From Syntrophosphaera sp035450685 (lineage in GTDB: Bacteria > Cloacimonadota > Cloacimonadia > Cloacimonadales > Cloacimonadaceae): a stretch of 64,000 nt of DNA. A program made the translations under genes and the position numbers. The stretch lies in contig DAOTNF010000009.1 of NCBI GenBank assembly GCA_035450685.1, positions 1-64,000 on the forward strand. The letters are read 5' to 3'. Positions 44,375 through 53,810 of this stretch are shown here, in pieces (within the stretch, counting starts at the first letter, position 1; each line of letters starts with the position of its first letter). The notes beneath the pieces are model-generated. The model had not been told where the DNA came from. It made no database searches and saw nothing but the letters and a program-made list of their open reading frames with translations.

Positions 44375-45925
44375 CTAAAGGGGGATGTTCCCGTGCTTGC
44401 GGGGCGGGATGCTGTCTTTTTTGTTGGCCAGCATCTCCAGGGCGCGGATCAGCCTGAAGCGGGTGCGGGAGGGTTCGATGATGTCGTCGATGTAGCCGCG
44501 TTCGGCTGCGGCGTAGGGATTGGCGAACTTTTCGGCATACTCCGCCTCGCGTTCGAGCAGGGTCTGCTTGGGATCGGAGGAGTTCTGCGCCTCTTTGCGG
44601 AAGATCACTTCCACCGCGCTCTTGGCGCCCATCACAGCGATCTCGGCGCTCGGCCAGGCATAGACCAGGTCAGCCCGCATGTGGCGGCTGTTCATGACGC
44701 AATAGGCTCCGCCGTAGGCTTTACGCAGGATGACGGTGATCTTGGGAACGGTGGCTTCAGCGAAGGCATAGAGGAGCTTGGCGCCGTTGCGGATGATGCC
44801 GTTGTGTTCCTGGTTGGTGCCAGGCAGGAAGCCCGGGACGTCCTCCAGCACGATGAGCGGGATGTTGAAAGCGTCGCAAAAGCGGACGAAACGAGCGCCC
44901 TTGACCGAGGCGTCTATATCCAGCACTCCCGCCAGAACCTTGGGCTGGTTGGCCACGATGCCCACGGGGAAGCCGTTCAGACGGGCAAAGCCGGTAATGA
45001 TGTTTTGGGCAAAGTTCATCATCACCTGCAGGAACTCGCCTTCATCCGCGATGGAGTGGATGACGTCCAGCATGTCGTAGGGCTTGTTCGGGTTTTCGGG
45101 AATGATGTCGTCCAGGATGTCGCAGGAGCGGTCCACCGGGTCGTGGGTGGGTTCGTAGGGCGGGTCTTCCATGTTGTTGGAAGGCAGGTAGCTAAGCAGC
45201 TTTTTGATGAGCAGGATGGTCTCTTCCTCGCTGTTGGTGATGAAGTGGGCCACGCCGCTCTTGCTGGAGTGCACGCCCGCGCCGCCCAGGTCTTCCGTGG
45301 TCACGGTCTCGTTGAGCACCGTTTTCACCACCTTGGGGCCGGTCACGAACATATAGCTGTTGCGCTTTTCCATGATCACAAAGTCCGTGATCGCGGGGGA
45401 ATAGACCGCGCCACCGGCGCAGGGGCCGAGGATGGCGGAGATTTGGGGCACCACGCCGCTTGCCATCACGTTACGCCAGAAGATTTCGGCATAACCAGCC
45501 AGGGCGTCCACCCCTTCCTGGATGCGGGCTCCGCCGCTGTCGTTCAAACCGATCACCGGACAGCCGTTTTTGAGCGCCATGTCCATGATCTTACAAATCT
45601 TTTCCGCGTAGGTTTTGGAAAGCGAGCCGCCAAAGACGGTGAAATCCTGGGCGAAGATATAGACCAGGCGCTGGTTGATGGTGGCGCTGCCGGTTACAAC
45701 GCCGTCGCCGGGGATGAGTTGCCCGTCCATGCCAAAGTTGGTGCAACGGTGAGTGACAAAGAGGTCAAACTCCTCAAAGCTGCCGGGGTCAACCAACAGC
45801 TCGATCCTTTCCCGGGCTGTGAGTTTGCCTTTTTCGTGCTGTTCCTGGATGCGTTTTTTGCCTCCGCCCAGAACCGCCTGATCGCGCTTCTGCCGCAGGC
45901 TGATGATCGCTTTGCTTGCTGTCAT
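44375..45925 (-). CDS. mmdA: Methylmalonyl-CoA decarboxylase alpha (carboxyltransferase) subunit
   Basis: Moves the carboxyl group from methylmalonyl-CoA to biotin. 516 residues, the usual 12S/MmdA size. Crotonase-fold motifs: NDSGGARIQEGVDALAGY, ILGPCAGGAVYSPAITDF, and in the second half GIVANQPKVLAGVLDIDAS, RFCDAFNIPLIVLEDVPGF and LRKAYGGAYCVM. The frame opens at 45967; ATGs at 45931 and 45925 follow GGAAGG, and 45925 has the proper 8-base spacing. It heads the decarboxylase operon. Propionyl-CoA versus glutaconyl-CoA specificity is judged by overall resemblance; methylmalonyl-CoA is the best fit. Confidence 0.92.
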   Translation of the reverse strand: MTASKAIISLRQKRDQAVLGGGKKRIQEQHEKGKLTARERIELLVDPGSFEEFDLFVTHRCTNFGMDGQLIPGDGVVTGSATINQRLVYIFAQDFTVFGGSLSKTYAEKICKIMDMALKNGCPVIGLNDSGGARIQEGVDALAGYAEIFWRNVMASGVVPQISAILGPCAGGAVYSPAITDFVIMEKRNSYMFVTGPKVVKTVLNETVTTEDLGGAGVHSSKSGVAHFITNSEEETILLIKKLLSYLPSNNMEDPPYEPTHDPVDRSCDILDDIIPENPNKPYDMLDVIHSIADEGEFLQVMMNFAQNIITGFARLNGFPVGIVANQPKVLAGVLDIDASVKGARFVRFCDAFNIPLIVLEDVPGFLPGTNQEHNGIIRNGAKLLYAFAEATVPKITVILRKAYGGAYCVMNSRHMRADLVYAWPSAEIAVMGAKSAVEVIFRKEAQNSSDPKQTLLEREAEYAEKFANPYAAAERGYIDDIIEPSRTRFRLIRALEMLANKKDSIPPRKHGNIPL

Positions 45926-46229
45926 CTGCATATCCTTCCTGTCTTTATTTAACAAAATAACTGACATGCTAAGAGGATGGAACGGCGGCCGTTAGCGCCA
46001 TCCCACCCAACCCTTGGGGGACAGATTATTTAACTGCGCTTTTTAGTAAAGCCCTATTATCCGTTCTGATGGGAATTCCAAGGGGAAAAAAGGATCATGC
46101 CCGCCTGGACGCCATTCTACCGCGGCGCGTAGCCAACTTTCAGCGGATAAATGCGTTGACAAAAGAAGCCCGTCCCATCAGGATGCGACCTGTGCCGCTG
46201 GCGCGGACAGATCCCTGAAAGAGGAGTTT
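45926..46229. other. Divergent region between mmdA and the M1 peptidase
   Basis: A 304-base region with no gene. On the minus strand the leader of mmdA can fold: GGATGG/CCATCC enclosing AACGG/CCGTT (45975-46003), 50 bases before the start codon. A TTGACA at 46156-46161 points to the plus-strand peptidase gene. Otherwise nothing is recognised. Confidence 0.5.
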
Positions 46230-49109
46230 ATGAACGCGAAACAAGTGTGTGTTTTCCTTTGCCTGGCCCTGTTGGGAGGCCTGATCTCCCCCCTGGCTGC
46301 CACCCAGCCTTTCTGGAGCATGGAGCCCAGCACCCGCGAGATCGAACGGGCGGATTCTCTCACCGGATTTAACATCAGCAAATATGTGGTGAACCTGCAG
46401 ATCAACGACCAAACCCGCTACATCCAGGGCAGCGTGACCGCCTTCGTTGACGCCCTGCAGAACCTTGACGGCATCGACTATGAACTGGAAGGCGATTCGC
46501 TGCATGTGGACGGCGTACTGGTGAATGGCCAGCCCGCAGCTTTCACCCACCAAAATGGCGTCATCCACATCCCGCTCTCGGTGTCGCAGGGAACATTCAC
46601 CACCACGGTCAACTACTCCGGGGTCCCCAACCGCAGCCCCGCGCCCTACAACATAGGCATGATCTTCACCCCAAACTGCATCTACACCCTCTCCAACCCG
46701 GATGCCGGACGCTATTGGTGGCCCAGCTACGACCATCCCTGGAAAAAGGCCTGGGTGGACTGGCATATCACCGTGCGGGAAGACTGGCTGGTGGCAGCCA
46801 ACGGAATCCGCACCGGCATCACGGACAACGGGAACGGCACCCGCACGCACCACTGGAGCTGCAACTCCAACGTAGCCACCTATGTGATGGGTTTCGCCGC
46901 GGGGCCATACATAGAGTTTTTGCAGCAGGCAGGCGACCTGCCCATCCAGAATTTCGTGAACCCCGGGCAACTCGCCAACGCCCAGGCGGACTTCGTCAAC
47001 CTGCCGGAGATGATCTCCTTTTTCAGCGATACCTTCGGCCCCTATCCCTTCCAGAAATACGGGCACATGATCGTTCCCATGACGACCTACGCGGCGATGG
47101 AGCATCAGACCATGACCACCTTCGGCGCCGCCTACCTCACCGGCGACCGGCAGTATGAATCCATCGTGGCCCACGAGCTGGCGCACCAGTGGTATGGCAA
47201 CCATGTGACCCCCATCACCATGCGCGAGGTGTGGCTCAAGGAAAGCTTCGCCACCTACTCCGAATTCCTCTGGGAAGCGCATCACGGGGGCTGGCAGGCT
47301 GGCTGTGACTACCTGCGTGACGAAATCCAGCAATACTACATCACTTGGGAAAACAATAACGGGCCCCACACCATCTTCAACCCGGAATACAACCTGATGT
47401 TCGCCCCGCCCACCTACCAGAAAAGCGCCTCAGTCCTGCACATGCTGCGCCTCAAGATGGGCAACGCCGCCTTCTTCCAGTTCATCCGCTCCATCCTCAC
47501 CACCTATCCCAGGGGAAATATCAACACGGCGGAGTTCATCAGCCTCGCGGAACAGGCCTGCGGGCAGGACCTCAGCCAGTTTTTCCTCCAGTGGATCTAC
47601 TCTCCCGGCATCCCCAACGCGGAACTGTCGGTATTCGCAAACCCCGCCGGAACCGCCAGGGTGCGCGCCTCCAGCAGCAGCCCCACCTCCACCCTCTTCG
47701 ACCTGGACATCCCTTTGAGGATAGGAGGCTCCGCGCAACCGGATTCCGTGCTTGTGCGCGCCACACCCCAGGGCTGCGTCAGCTACTTCACTTACTCGCC
47801 GCAAAACGACATCTCTACCCTGGAAGTTGACCCCAACCACTGGCTGCTGCTGCGCCAATACACCGTCCACAGCCAGCAACTGGCCATGTGCCTGCCTTAC
47901 GACCATGCCGTGGATGTTTCCTGGAACGCCTGGCCGGGGCCGGATCAGCTCTCCGGCTACCACGTCTACCGCCGTCAACTGCCTTCCGGTGAATGGGAGA
48001 GGATCACGGACTCTCCCGTGCAGGGGCTTTTTTACAGCGACCTGAACGTGGTCAACGGCCTCACCTATGAGTACCGGGTGAGCGCCGTGGACGCGGAAGG
48101 CTACCTCTCGCTGCCCTCAAACACATTGCAGGCCACTCCTCTGGACTTCCCCTTCGACCGCGGCTTTTTGGTGGTGGATGAGACCCGCGACGGCAACGGC
48201 GCCAATATCTCCCCCACGGATCAGATGGTGGACGACTTCTATGCCTACGTCCTGGGAGAATTCTGGCACGGCAACTGGGATCTGGCCAGCCAGGGCGCGC
48301 CTTCCCTGGAAACGCTCAGCCACCATCCCCTGGTGCTCTGGCACTGCGACGACTTCACCGACATGCAGCTCATCAACAACCTCAACACCCTGGGCAGCTA
48401 CGTGCTCAGCGGCGGCAAGCTGATGATCTCTGGCTGGAAGTATCCCAGCCAGTTCGACACCGGCTTCCTCACCCGCTTTTTGCCGGGCATCCAGCCCCTG
48501 CTCAACAACAGCGCGGTCTTTATGTCCGCCCAATCCCCGACCTGGCCACACCTGCACCCCGACCCCGCCAAGCTGGCCACGCCCTGGAACGGCATGCTGC
48601 CCATGAGCTATGTGTTTTCCGGAGGCGGCCAAACCCTCTACACGGCGCAGATTTTCGGCGGCGGGCCAAATGACGGCCTGCCCGCGGCGATCCGGGTGGA
48701 CAGCAACGGCAGCCTGGTCTTGCTGGGTTTTCCCCTCTATTTCATGCTACAGGATGAAGTCCGCGCCTTCCTCACCCAATACCTGCCTGTCCTGCATCCC
48801 TTGGTGGCGGCCGCAGACCCCCTCGCTCCGTGCCTGAAGCCCTCCCTCAGCAGCCAGCCCAATCCCTTCCGAAGCTCCGTTAAGATAAGCTGCGATCCCG
48901 GCAAGGATGCCGGCCCCTACAGCCTGCGCGTCTTCAACCTGCGCGGCCAGATGCTGCGCGAATTCCCCCTGGCAGCAAAGAGTGGCGTCCAACACCTGGA
49001 ATGGGACGGCAGAGACGGACAGGGCAAGCCTTTGGCATCCGGGGTCTATATCCTGGAACTGCGTGGCAAAAACCTGCGCAAGACGCTCAAAATATTAAGG
49101 CTGGAGTAG
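46230..49109 (+). CDS. Secreted M1 family metallopeptidase with type IX sorting domain
   Basis: A 959-residue exported aminopeptidase-like protein. Signal peptide (1-about 22). Residues about 45-450 are the M1 catalytic unit: zinc motif HELAH (315-319) with E338, and an AAMEH motif in place of GAMEN (about 289-293). Then come a fibronectin III domain (about 545-635, DVSWNAWPGPDQLSGYHVYRR), a domain that looks like the class I amidotransferase/ThuA fold (about 645-860, LVLWHCDDFTD, GGKLMISGWKY), and a C-terminal sorting domain (NPFRSSVKISCDPGK ... GVYILELRGKNLRKTLK). Expected outside the cell or on its surface for peptide use. Ribosome site GAGGAG. The amidotransferase-like call is tentative. 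Confidence 0.88.
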   Translation: MNAKQVCVFLCLALLGGLISPLAATQPFWSMEPSTREIERADSLTGFNISKYVVNLQINDQTRYIQGSVTAFVDALQNLDGIDYELEGDSLHVDGVLVNGQPAAFTHQNGVIHIPLSVSQGTFTTTVNYSGVPNRSPAPYNIGMIFTPNCIYTLSNPDAGRYWWPSYDHPWKKAWVDWHITVREDWLVAANGIRTGITDNGNGTRTHHWSCNSNVATYVMGFAAGPYIEFLQQAGDLPIQNFVNPGQLANAQADFVNLPEMISFFSDTFGPYPFQKYGHMIVPMTTYAAMEHQTMTTFGAAYLTGDRQYESIVAHELAHQWYGNHVTPITMREVWLKESFATYSEFLWEAHHGGWQAGCDYLRDEIQQYYITWENNNGPHTIFNPEYNLMFAPPTYQKSASVLHMLRLKMGNAAFFQFIRSILTTYPRGNINTAEFISLAEQACGQDLSQFFLQWIYSPGIPNAELSVFANPAGTARVRASSSSPTSTLFDLDIPLRIGGSAQPDSVLVRATPQGCVSYFTYSPQNDISTLEVDPNHWLLLRQYTVHSQQLAMCLPYDHAVDVSWNAWPGPDQLSGYHVYRRQLPSGEWERITDSPVQGLFYSDLNVVNGLTYEYRVSAVDAEGYLSLPSNTLQATPLDFPFDRGFLVVDETRDGNGANISPTDQMVDDFYAYVLGEFWHGNWDLASQGAPSLETLSHHPLVLWHCDDFTDMQLINNLNTLGSYVLSGGKLMISGWKYPSQFDTGFLTRFLPGIQPLLNNSAVFMSAQSPTWPHLHPDPAKLATPWNGMLPMSYVFSGGGQTLYTAQIFGGGPNDGLPAAIRVDSNGSLVLLGFPLYFMLQDEVRAFLTQYLPVLHPLVAAADPLAPCLKPSLSSQPNPFRSSVKISCDPGKDAGPYSLRVFNLRGQMLREFPLAAKSGVQHLEWDGRDGQGKPLASGVYILELRGKNLRKTLKILRLE

Positions 49110-49351
49110 TGGAAGGGTGGACGCCAGCCCCGAAGAATAACGCCACCAGAGAATATATGCCGTGTCATCCCGGGCAACCGGGGTCCCCGCCGAAGCGCGT
49201 TGGGTTTGGTGGGGTGGCTTGACCCGGGATCCAGTCTTTTAGAAACACCACCCCACAAAGTAAAGATTCACCCGGCCGATTATTAACTTGACAAATATAC
49301 TAAAGTCCACCCAGTATATTTTGAGTGAAAAACCCGCCATGGGAGGAAAAA
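49110..49351. repeat. Reverse hairpin repeat and leader of the propeller gene
   Basis: 49158-49245 is a reverse-oriented GTGTCATCCCGGGCAA...TTGACCCGGGATCCAGTC copy with a long central insert (GGGGTCCCCGCCG...). TTGACA at 49288-49293 and TATATT near 49315-49320 lie before the next gene, with longer spacing than normal. No gene. Confidence 0.65.
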
Positions 49352-51004
49352 ATGAAAGCTATACAAAGCTTGATTTTGTGTCTTATCCCGCTCTGCGGAG
49401 CGGCACTTTTGGAAGCGCAGGCGCCCCAGTGGCAATGGGCAGTTCGCGCGGGTGGTACTAACTGGGATACAGGAAATTGCATAGCTGTTGACAGCCAGGG
49501 CAATCAATATGTCACCGGGCTCTTTTATCACTCAGCCACTTTTGGCAGCCATACACTGATATCAAGCGGATACGAAGATATCTTTATTGCCAAGCTGGAT
49601 TCTTCAGGCAACTGGCTCTGGGCAGTGCGGGCAGGTGGAACATCCGATGACCTCGGATATGGCATCGCCGTGGATGGAGTGGGAAATGCTTATGTGACCG
49701 GTTCTTTTTATGGCGCAGCCACATTCGGTAGCCATACTCTAACGGCATGTGGAGGCAAAGACATTTTTACCGCCAAACTCGATACTAATGGCAACTGGCT
49801 CTGGGCGGTCAGAGCGGGAGGGACATCCGATGACCTCGGATATGGCATCACCGTGGATGGAGAGGGTAATGCCTTGGTAACCGGGTCGTTTATGGGAACA
49901 GCTACTTTCGGCAGCCAGACCCTGACAGAAAACGGATCCGGTGATATCTTTGTCGCCAAGCTGGATTCTTCAGGCAACTGGCTCTGGGCGGCCCAGGCAG
50001 GAGGGGGAAACAATGACTATGGACTTTGTATAGCGGTGGATGGCTCGGGAAACGCGTATGTGACCGGGAGTTTCCGAATAACTGCCACTTTCGGGAACCA
50101 GACCCTGACGGCAAGTGGTCACAGGCTATTTGTCGCCAAACTGGACACCTCCGGCAACTGGCTCTGGGCGGTTAAAACAGAAGGAGCAGGAGGAGAATCC
50201 GTATCTGGCATCGCTGTGGATGAAGAAGGTAATGCCTGGATAACCGGTTCTTTAATCTACACAGTCTATTTCGGCAGCCATATCCTGGACGTTACGATGT
50301 ATAATGAAAGTGATTCAGATATCTTTGTTGCCAAGCTGGGCCCCTCCGGTAACTGGCTCTGGGCAGTCCAGGCGGGAGGAATAGACGTTGACATGGGATA
50401 TGACATTGGCCTTGATGGCTCTGGGAACGCCTGTGTGACCGGATGTTTCTGGGACACCGCCACTTTTGGCAGCCATACCCTGACGACAAGCGGATTCGCT
50501 GATATCTTTGTCGCCAAACTGGACCCCTCCGGCAACTGGCTCTGGGTAACCAAGGCAGGAGGGACGTACAACGATTTGGGATTCGGCATCGCCGTGGATG
50601 GCCTGGGTAACGCCTATGTGACCGGTTATTTTGGAGACACAGCAACTTTTGGCAGCCAAAGCCTAACGACAAGTGGAAGTGATGATATATTCGTTGCCAA
50701 GCTGGAAAACCTTACACCAGTGGAGGATGTCCTGGCGCCGCAAGCGGTTGCCAGATTGCATAACGCCTACCCCAATCCACTGGGCAGGGGGGAAAGCGCA
50801 CTGATCAAAGCGGACATCCCGGAACGTTCCTCCGGCACCCTGAGCGTCTTCAACCTGCGCGGACAGATGGTAGCCCGCCATAAACTGAACCCCGGTTCGC
50901 GGCAGGTAACCTTCAGCGGCAAAGGTCTTCCCGCGGGGGTCTATCTTTACAGCCTGATATGCGGTGATTACAGGGAGACTAGGAAACTGGTGCTGCTGAA
51001 ATAA
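49352..51004 (+). CDS. Secreted seven-repeat beta-propeller protein with sorting domain
   Basis: A 550-residue exported protein. Signal peptide (MKAIQSLILCLIPLCGAALLEA), then seven repeats of about 60 residues (from about residue 25 to 455) with the pattern WLWAVRAGGT..DDLGYGIAVD, GNAYVTGSF, ATFGSHTLT, DIFVAKLDSSGN. These are SBBP-type repeats, so the fold should be a seven-blade propeller. The C-terminal part (about 470-550) is a type IX sorting domain (NAYPNPLGRGE ... GVYLYSLICGDYRETRKLVLLK). The frame opens at 49325, but the ATG at 49352 has GGGAGGAAAA upstream. Probably on the cell surface, binding an unknown ligand. A close paralogue follows. Confidence 0.88.
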   Translation: MKAIQSLILCLIPLCGAALLEAQAPQWQWAVRAGGTNWDTGNCIAVDSQGNQYVTGLFYHSATFGSHTLISSGYEDIFIAKLDSSGNWLWAVRAGGTSDDLGYGIAVDGVGNAYVTGSFYGAATFGSHTLTACGGKDIFTAKLDTNGNWLWAVRAGGTSDDLGYGITVDGEGNALVTGSFMGTATFGSQTLTENGSGDIFVAKLDSSGNWLWAAQAGGGNNDYGLCIAVDGSGNAYVTGSFRITATFGNQTLTASGHRLFVAKLDTSGNWLWAVKTEGAGGESVSGIAVDEEGNAWITGSLIYTVYFGSHILDVTMYNESDSDIFVAKLGPSGNWLWAVQAGGIDVDMGYDIGLDGSGNACVTGCFWDTATFGSHTLTTSGFADIFVAKLDPSGNWLWVTKAGGTYNDLGFGIAVDGLGNAYVTGYFGDTATFGSQSLTTSGSDDIFVAKLENLTPVEDVLAPQAVARLHNAYPNPLGRGESALIKADIPERSSGTLSVFNLRGQMVARHKLNPGSRQVTFSGKGLPAGVYLYSLICGDYRETRKLVLLK

Positions 51005-51147
51005 GATGAAATGGTGAAAAAGAGGCGTCCTGTCATTTGAAACAACTCCCCTTATTGTAAAGTTTCGCCCCGCTATTTTATTACTTGACATATTTGGCAA
51101 ACCCCGCCAGTTTGCTTAAGAGTAAAAAACAGCCATCAGGAGGAACA

Positions 51148-52851
51148 ATGAAAACGTTTCAAAGCTTGGCCTTGTGTTTTGTGTTGCTCTGCGGAGCGAC
51201 GGTTTTGGTTGCGCAGGCGCCCTATTGGCAGTGGGCGGTCAAAGCGGAAGGGGATGGAGAGGAATGGAGCATGTCCATTGCGACCGACAGCCAGGAAAAC
51301 CAGTATGTCACTGGTCATTTTGATGGGATAGCCACTTTCGGCACCCACACCCTGACAGCAAACGGAGGTCAATGGGGTGCAGATCTCTTTGTCGCCAAAC
51401 TTGATCCAAATGGAAACTGGCTCTGGGCCGTCAAGGCGGGAGGGATAGACAATGAAATTGGTAATGACATCGCCGTGGATGGAGCAGGTAACGCCTATGT
51501 GACCGGATTTTTTGAAGGCACGGCTACTTTCGGCACCCACACCCTGACGGCAAGTGGAGAGGAAGATATCTTCATCGCCAAACTGGACACTTCCGGCAAC
51601 TGGCTCTGGGCTGTCAAAGCGGGAGGGACAGACTACGACTATGGCTATGGCATCGCCGTGGATGGATCGGGTAACGCCTGGGTGACCGGATGGTTTGAAG
51701 GCACAGCCACCTTTGGCAGCCAGACCCTGACTTCAAGAGGAGATTTGGATATCTTTGCCGCCAAGCTGGACACTTCCGGCAACTGGATCTGGGCTGTCCG
51801 AGCGGGAGGGACAAACTTGGACATGGGCTTTGATATAGCCGTGGATTTAGCAGGTAACGCCTGGGTGACCGGAAATTATATAAACATAGCAAATTTCGGT
51901 AGCCACACCCTGACAGAACTCGGAGGATTTGTCGCCAAGCTTGACCCAAATGGCAACTGGCTCTGGGCTGTCCAAGCAGGTCATGATGGGAGAGGTGTCG
52001 TTATAGATACAGTGGCTGGACTGGGTACGGCTTACGTGGTCGGGGAGTTTGGAAACACAGCCACTTTCGGCAGCCAGACCCTGACATCAAGTGGAATGTG
52101 GGATGTCTATGTCGCCAGGCTGGACACCACCGGCAACTGGCTCTGGGCTGTCAAAGCCGGAGGAACAGGCGATGAAAGGGGATACGGCATCGCCGTGGAT
52201 GGAGTGGGCAAGGCTTACGTGATCGGGGAGTTTGGAAACACAGCCACTTTCGGCAGCCATGTCCTGACTTCAAGTGGAGAGTGGGATATCTTTGCAGCCA
52301 AGCTTGATTCATTTGGCAACTGGCTCTGGGCGGTCGAAGCGGGAGGGACGTTCAATGACTACGGATATGGCATCGCAGTGGATGGAATGGGTAACGCTTA
52401 CTTGACAGGAAAGATTGAAGGCACAACTACTTTCGGCACCCATATCCTGACAGCAAATGGATTCGGTGATGTCTATGTTGCCAAGATATCTTACATAGAT
52501 GAAGACGCTCCGCCCAAAGCGCCGGAGAATGTACATATCACGTTGAGCGAAAACTCCGCCTTGATCACCTGGGACGCTGTGACCGAAAACATCCTCGGTC
52601 AGCCCATCACGCCAGATTGTTACTACGTTTATAAATCCTCTGATCCCTTTGGACAGTTCACATACTATGGCTCTTCCAGCGACACTACATTCGTTCTTTC
52701 CACGACGGACTTGTCCCATCCCATGATGTTTTACCGTGTGACGGCATACAAAGACAACCCCAGAGGCAGGTCTGACCCTGCGTCGCCGGAACTGGAGCCT
52801 GGAACGGCTGAGGCAGAGATGAAGCATAGATTGGAGTTTACCAAAGAATAG
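51148..52851 (+). CDS. Secreted seven-repeat beta-propeller protein, paralogue without sorting domain
   Basis: A 567-residue paralogue of the preceding gene. Signal peptide (MKTFQSLALCFVLLCGATVLVA), seven repeats of the same WLWAVKAGGT..GYGIAVDG, ATFGSHTLT, DIFxAKLD type (to about 450), then a fibronectin III domain (PKAPENVHITLSENSALITW ... FYRVTAYKDNP) and a short charged tail. It lacks the TRKM-type C-terminal sorting domain that its neighbour has, so it may be released, use another export route or have lost its end. AGGAGG lies 5-6 bases before the ATG; TTGACA at 51085-51090. The pair looks like a recent duplication. Confidence 0.86.
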   Translation: MKTFQSLALCFVLLCGATVLVAQAPYWQWAVKAEGDGEEWSMSIATDSQENQYVTGHFDGIATFGTHTLTANGGQWGADLFVAKLDPNGNWLWAVKAGGIDNEIGNDIAVDGAGNAYVTGFFEGTATFGTHTLTASGEEDIFIAKLDTSGNWLWAVKAGGTDYDYGYGIAVDGSGNAWVTGWFEGTATFGSQTLTSRGDLDIFAAKLDTSGNWIWAVRAGGTNLDMGFDIAVDLAGNAWVTGNYINIANFGSHTLTELGGFVAKLDPNGNWLWAVQAGHDGRGVVIDTVAGLGTAYVVGEFGNTATFGSQTLTSSGMWDVYVARLDTTGNWLWAVKAGGTGDERGYGIAVDGVGKAYVIGEFGNTATFGSHVLTSSGEWDIFAAKLDSFGNWLWAVEAGGTFNDYGYGIAVDGMGNAYLTGKIEGTTTFGTHILTANGFGDVYVAKISYIDEDAPPKAPENVHITLSENSALITWDAVTENILGQPITPDCYYVYKSSDPFGQFTYYGSSSDTTFVLSTTDLSHPMMFYRVTAYKDNPRGRSDPASPELEPGTAEAEMKHRLEFTKE

Positions 52852-53309
52852 ACCGTCTACGATCTATTATGGGTAGTTTGGAGTTCAAGCCGGCAAAATA
52901 TGTTTGATAACTGTCTCCAATCCCAAAGCCGGCTTGGACTCCAAACGTTCCTCAAAAGACTGGATCCCGGGTCAAGCTATTCCACCCCAACGGATCGTTA
53001 CCGATCCGTCGAGGACCCCGGCTTGCCCGGGATGACACAGTATATGGCCTGGTAGACTTGTTTCGGGGGAACCTTTCCACCATTCCACCTTTCCACCTTT
53101 CCACCTCAAAAGCACCTTTCCACCTTTCCACCTCAAAAACACCTTTCCACGGCACTTTCAGGGTCGTAGCACCTATATATAGTGGGGGCCTCATTTGCAT
53201 AGTCTGCTTTGTGTGATGTCATCCTGGGGTCAACCTTATAATTTATAAGGATGACCTAAGGATGATGGCCCGCAAGCGCGGCCCCTCAAAGCAAAACGAG
53301 GAGGACAAG
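52852..53309. repeat. Repeat mosaic: hairpin, GGATCC element, TTTCCACC tandem, palindrome
   Basis: 52876-52946 is the GTTTGGAGT...ACTCCAAAC hairpin, directly followed by a GGATCCCGGGTC element with an insert (52955-53045), a long TTTCCACC tandem (53068-53150), the flank unit GCACCTATATATAG...CTCATTTGC (53168-53200) and a palindrome copy (53223-53261). The palindrome ends 48 bases before the start of the next gene, so it may lie in that gene's leader. Confidence 0.8.
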
Positions 53310-53747
53310 ATGAAAGTGAATTACAAAAATCCGCTGCTCAGCTACAGCGGGCTCTGTGACGGGCTTATCTATTACTACCACAGGCGGTTGAAGGTGTATC
53401 TTGCCAAGGAATACACCAAGCCGCGCCGTAGCGGGCAAAACGAGAGGATGGCGGCCGTGACCCGCAACCTGTGGGCGTTGGAGCCATCCCCGGGCTGGCT
53501 CTACGATCTGGACATCTACCGCCAAATCCACAATGGCAACACGGGTGAAAACGAGCCCCAACTGCTGAGCGCGCAGGGCCTCTACATCAAGCTGATGTGG
53601 GCCATGGGACGGAAACTGGGGCTGGATCTCGCCACGCTGACCCGGGACGACATCGCGGATCTGCCCTGCCGCACCGTGAAAAGCGCGGTGGAGGCGGGCC
53701 TGCTGCCCCGGGTCGCGGGCTGCGAAAACTTAACGCGGGAGTTTTGA
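53310..53747 (+). CDS. Small protein of unknown function
   Basis: Not recognised. 145 residues, basic N-terminal half with aromatic patches (YSGLCDGLIYYYHRRLKVYLAKEY), a middle with LWALEPSPGWLYDLDIYRQIHN, and a helical C-terminal half (LYIKLMWAMGRKLGLDLATL). No signal peptide. The frame opens at 53262 inside the palindrome, but the ATG at 53310 with GAGGAGG is the start. It is flanked on both sides by repeat mosaics, which suggests an isolated or mobile cargo gene. The first residues resemble short proteins of Bacteroidota with a 'G..DG..YYxR' pattern, but that is a loose impression. Confidence 0.6.
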   Translation: MKVNYKNPLLSYSGLCDGLIYYYHRRLKVYLAKEYTKPRRSGQNERMAAVTRNLWALEPSPGWLYDLDIYRQIHNGNTGENEPQLLSAQGLYIKLMWAMGRKLGLDLATLTRDDIADLPCRTVKSAVEAGLLPRVAGCENLTREF

Positions 53748-53810
53748 GGCGGACATCGTTCCGCCTTTTCCTCCCTTGCACGCTCTATAATTCGTGTAAC
53801 TTAAGGGCTG

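Noticed and set aside
53068..53150. TTTCCACC tandem considered as a CRISPR array
   Set aside because: Units are 8-9 bases with no unique spacers of uniform length, and no cas gene is present.
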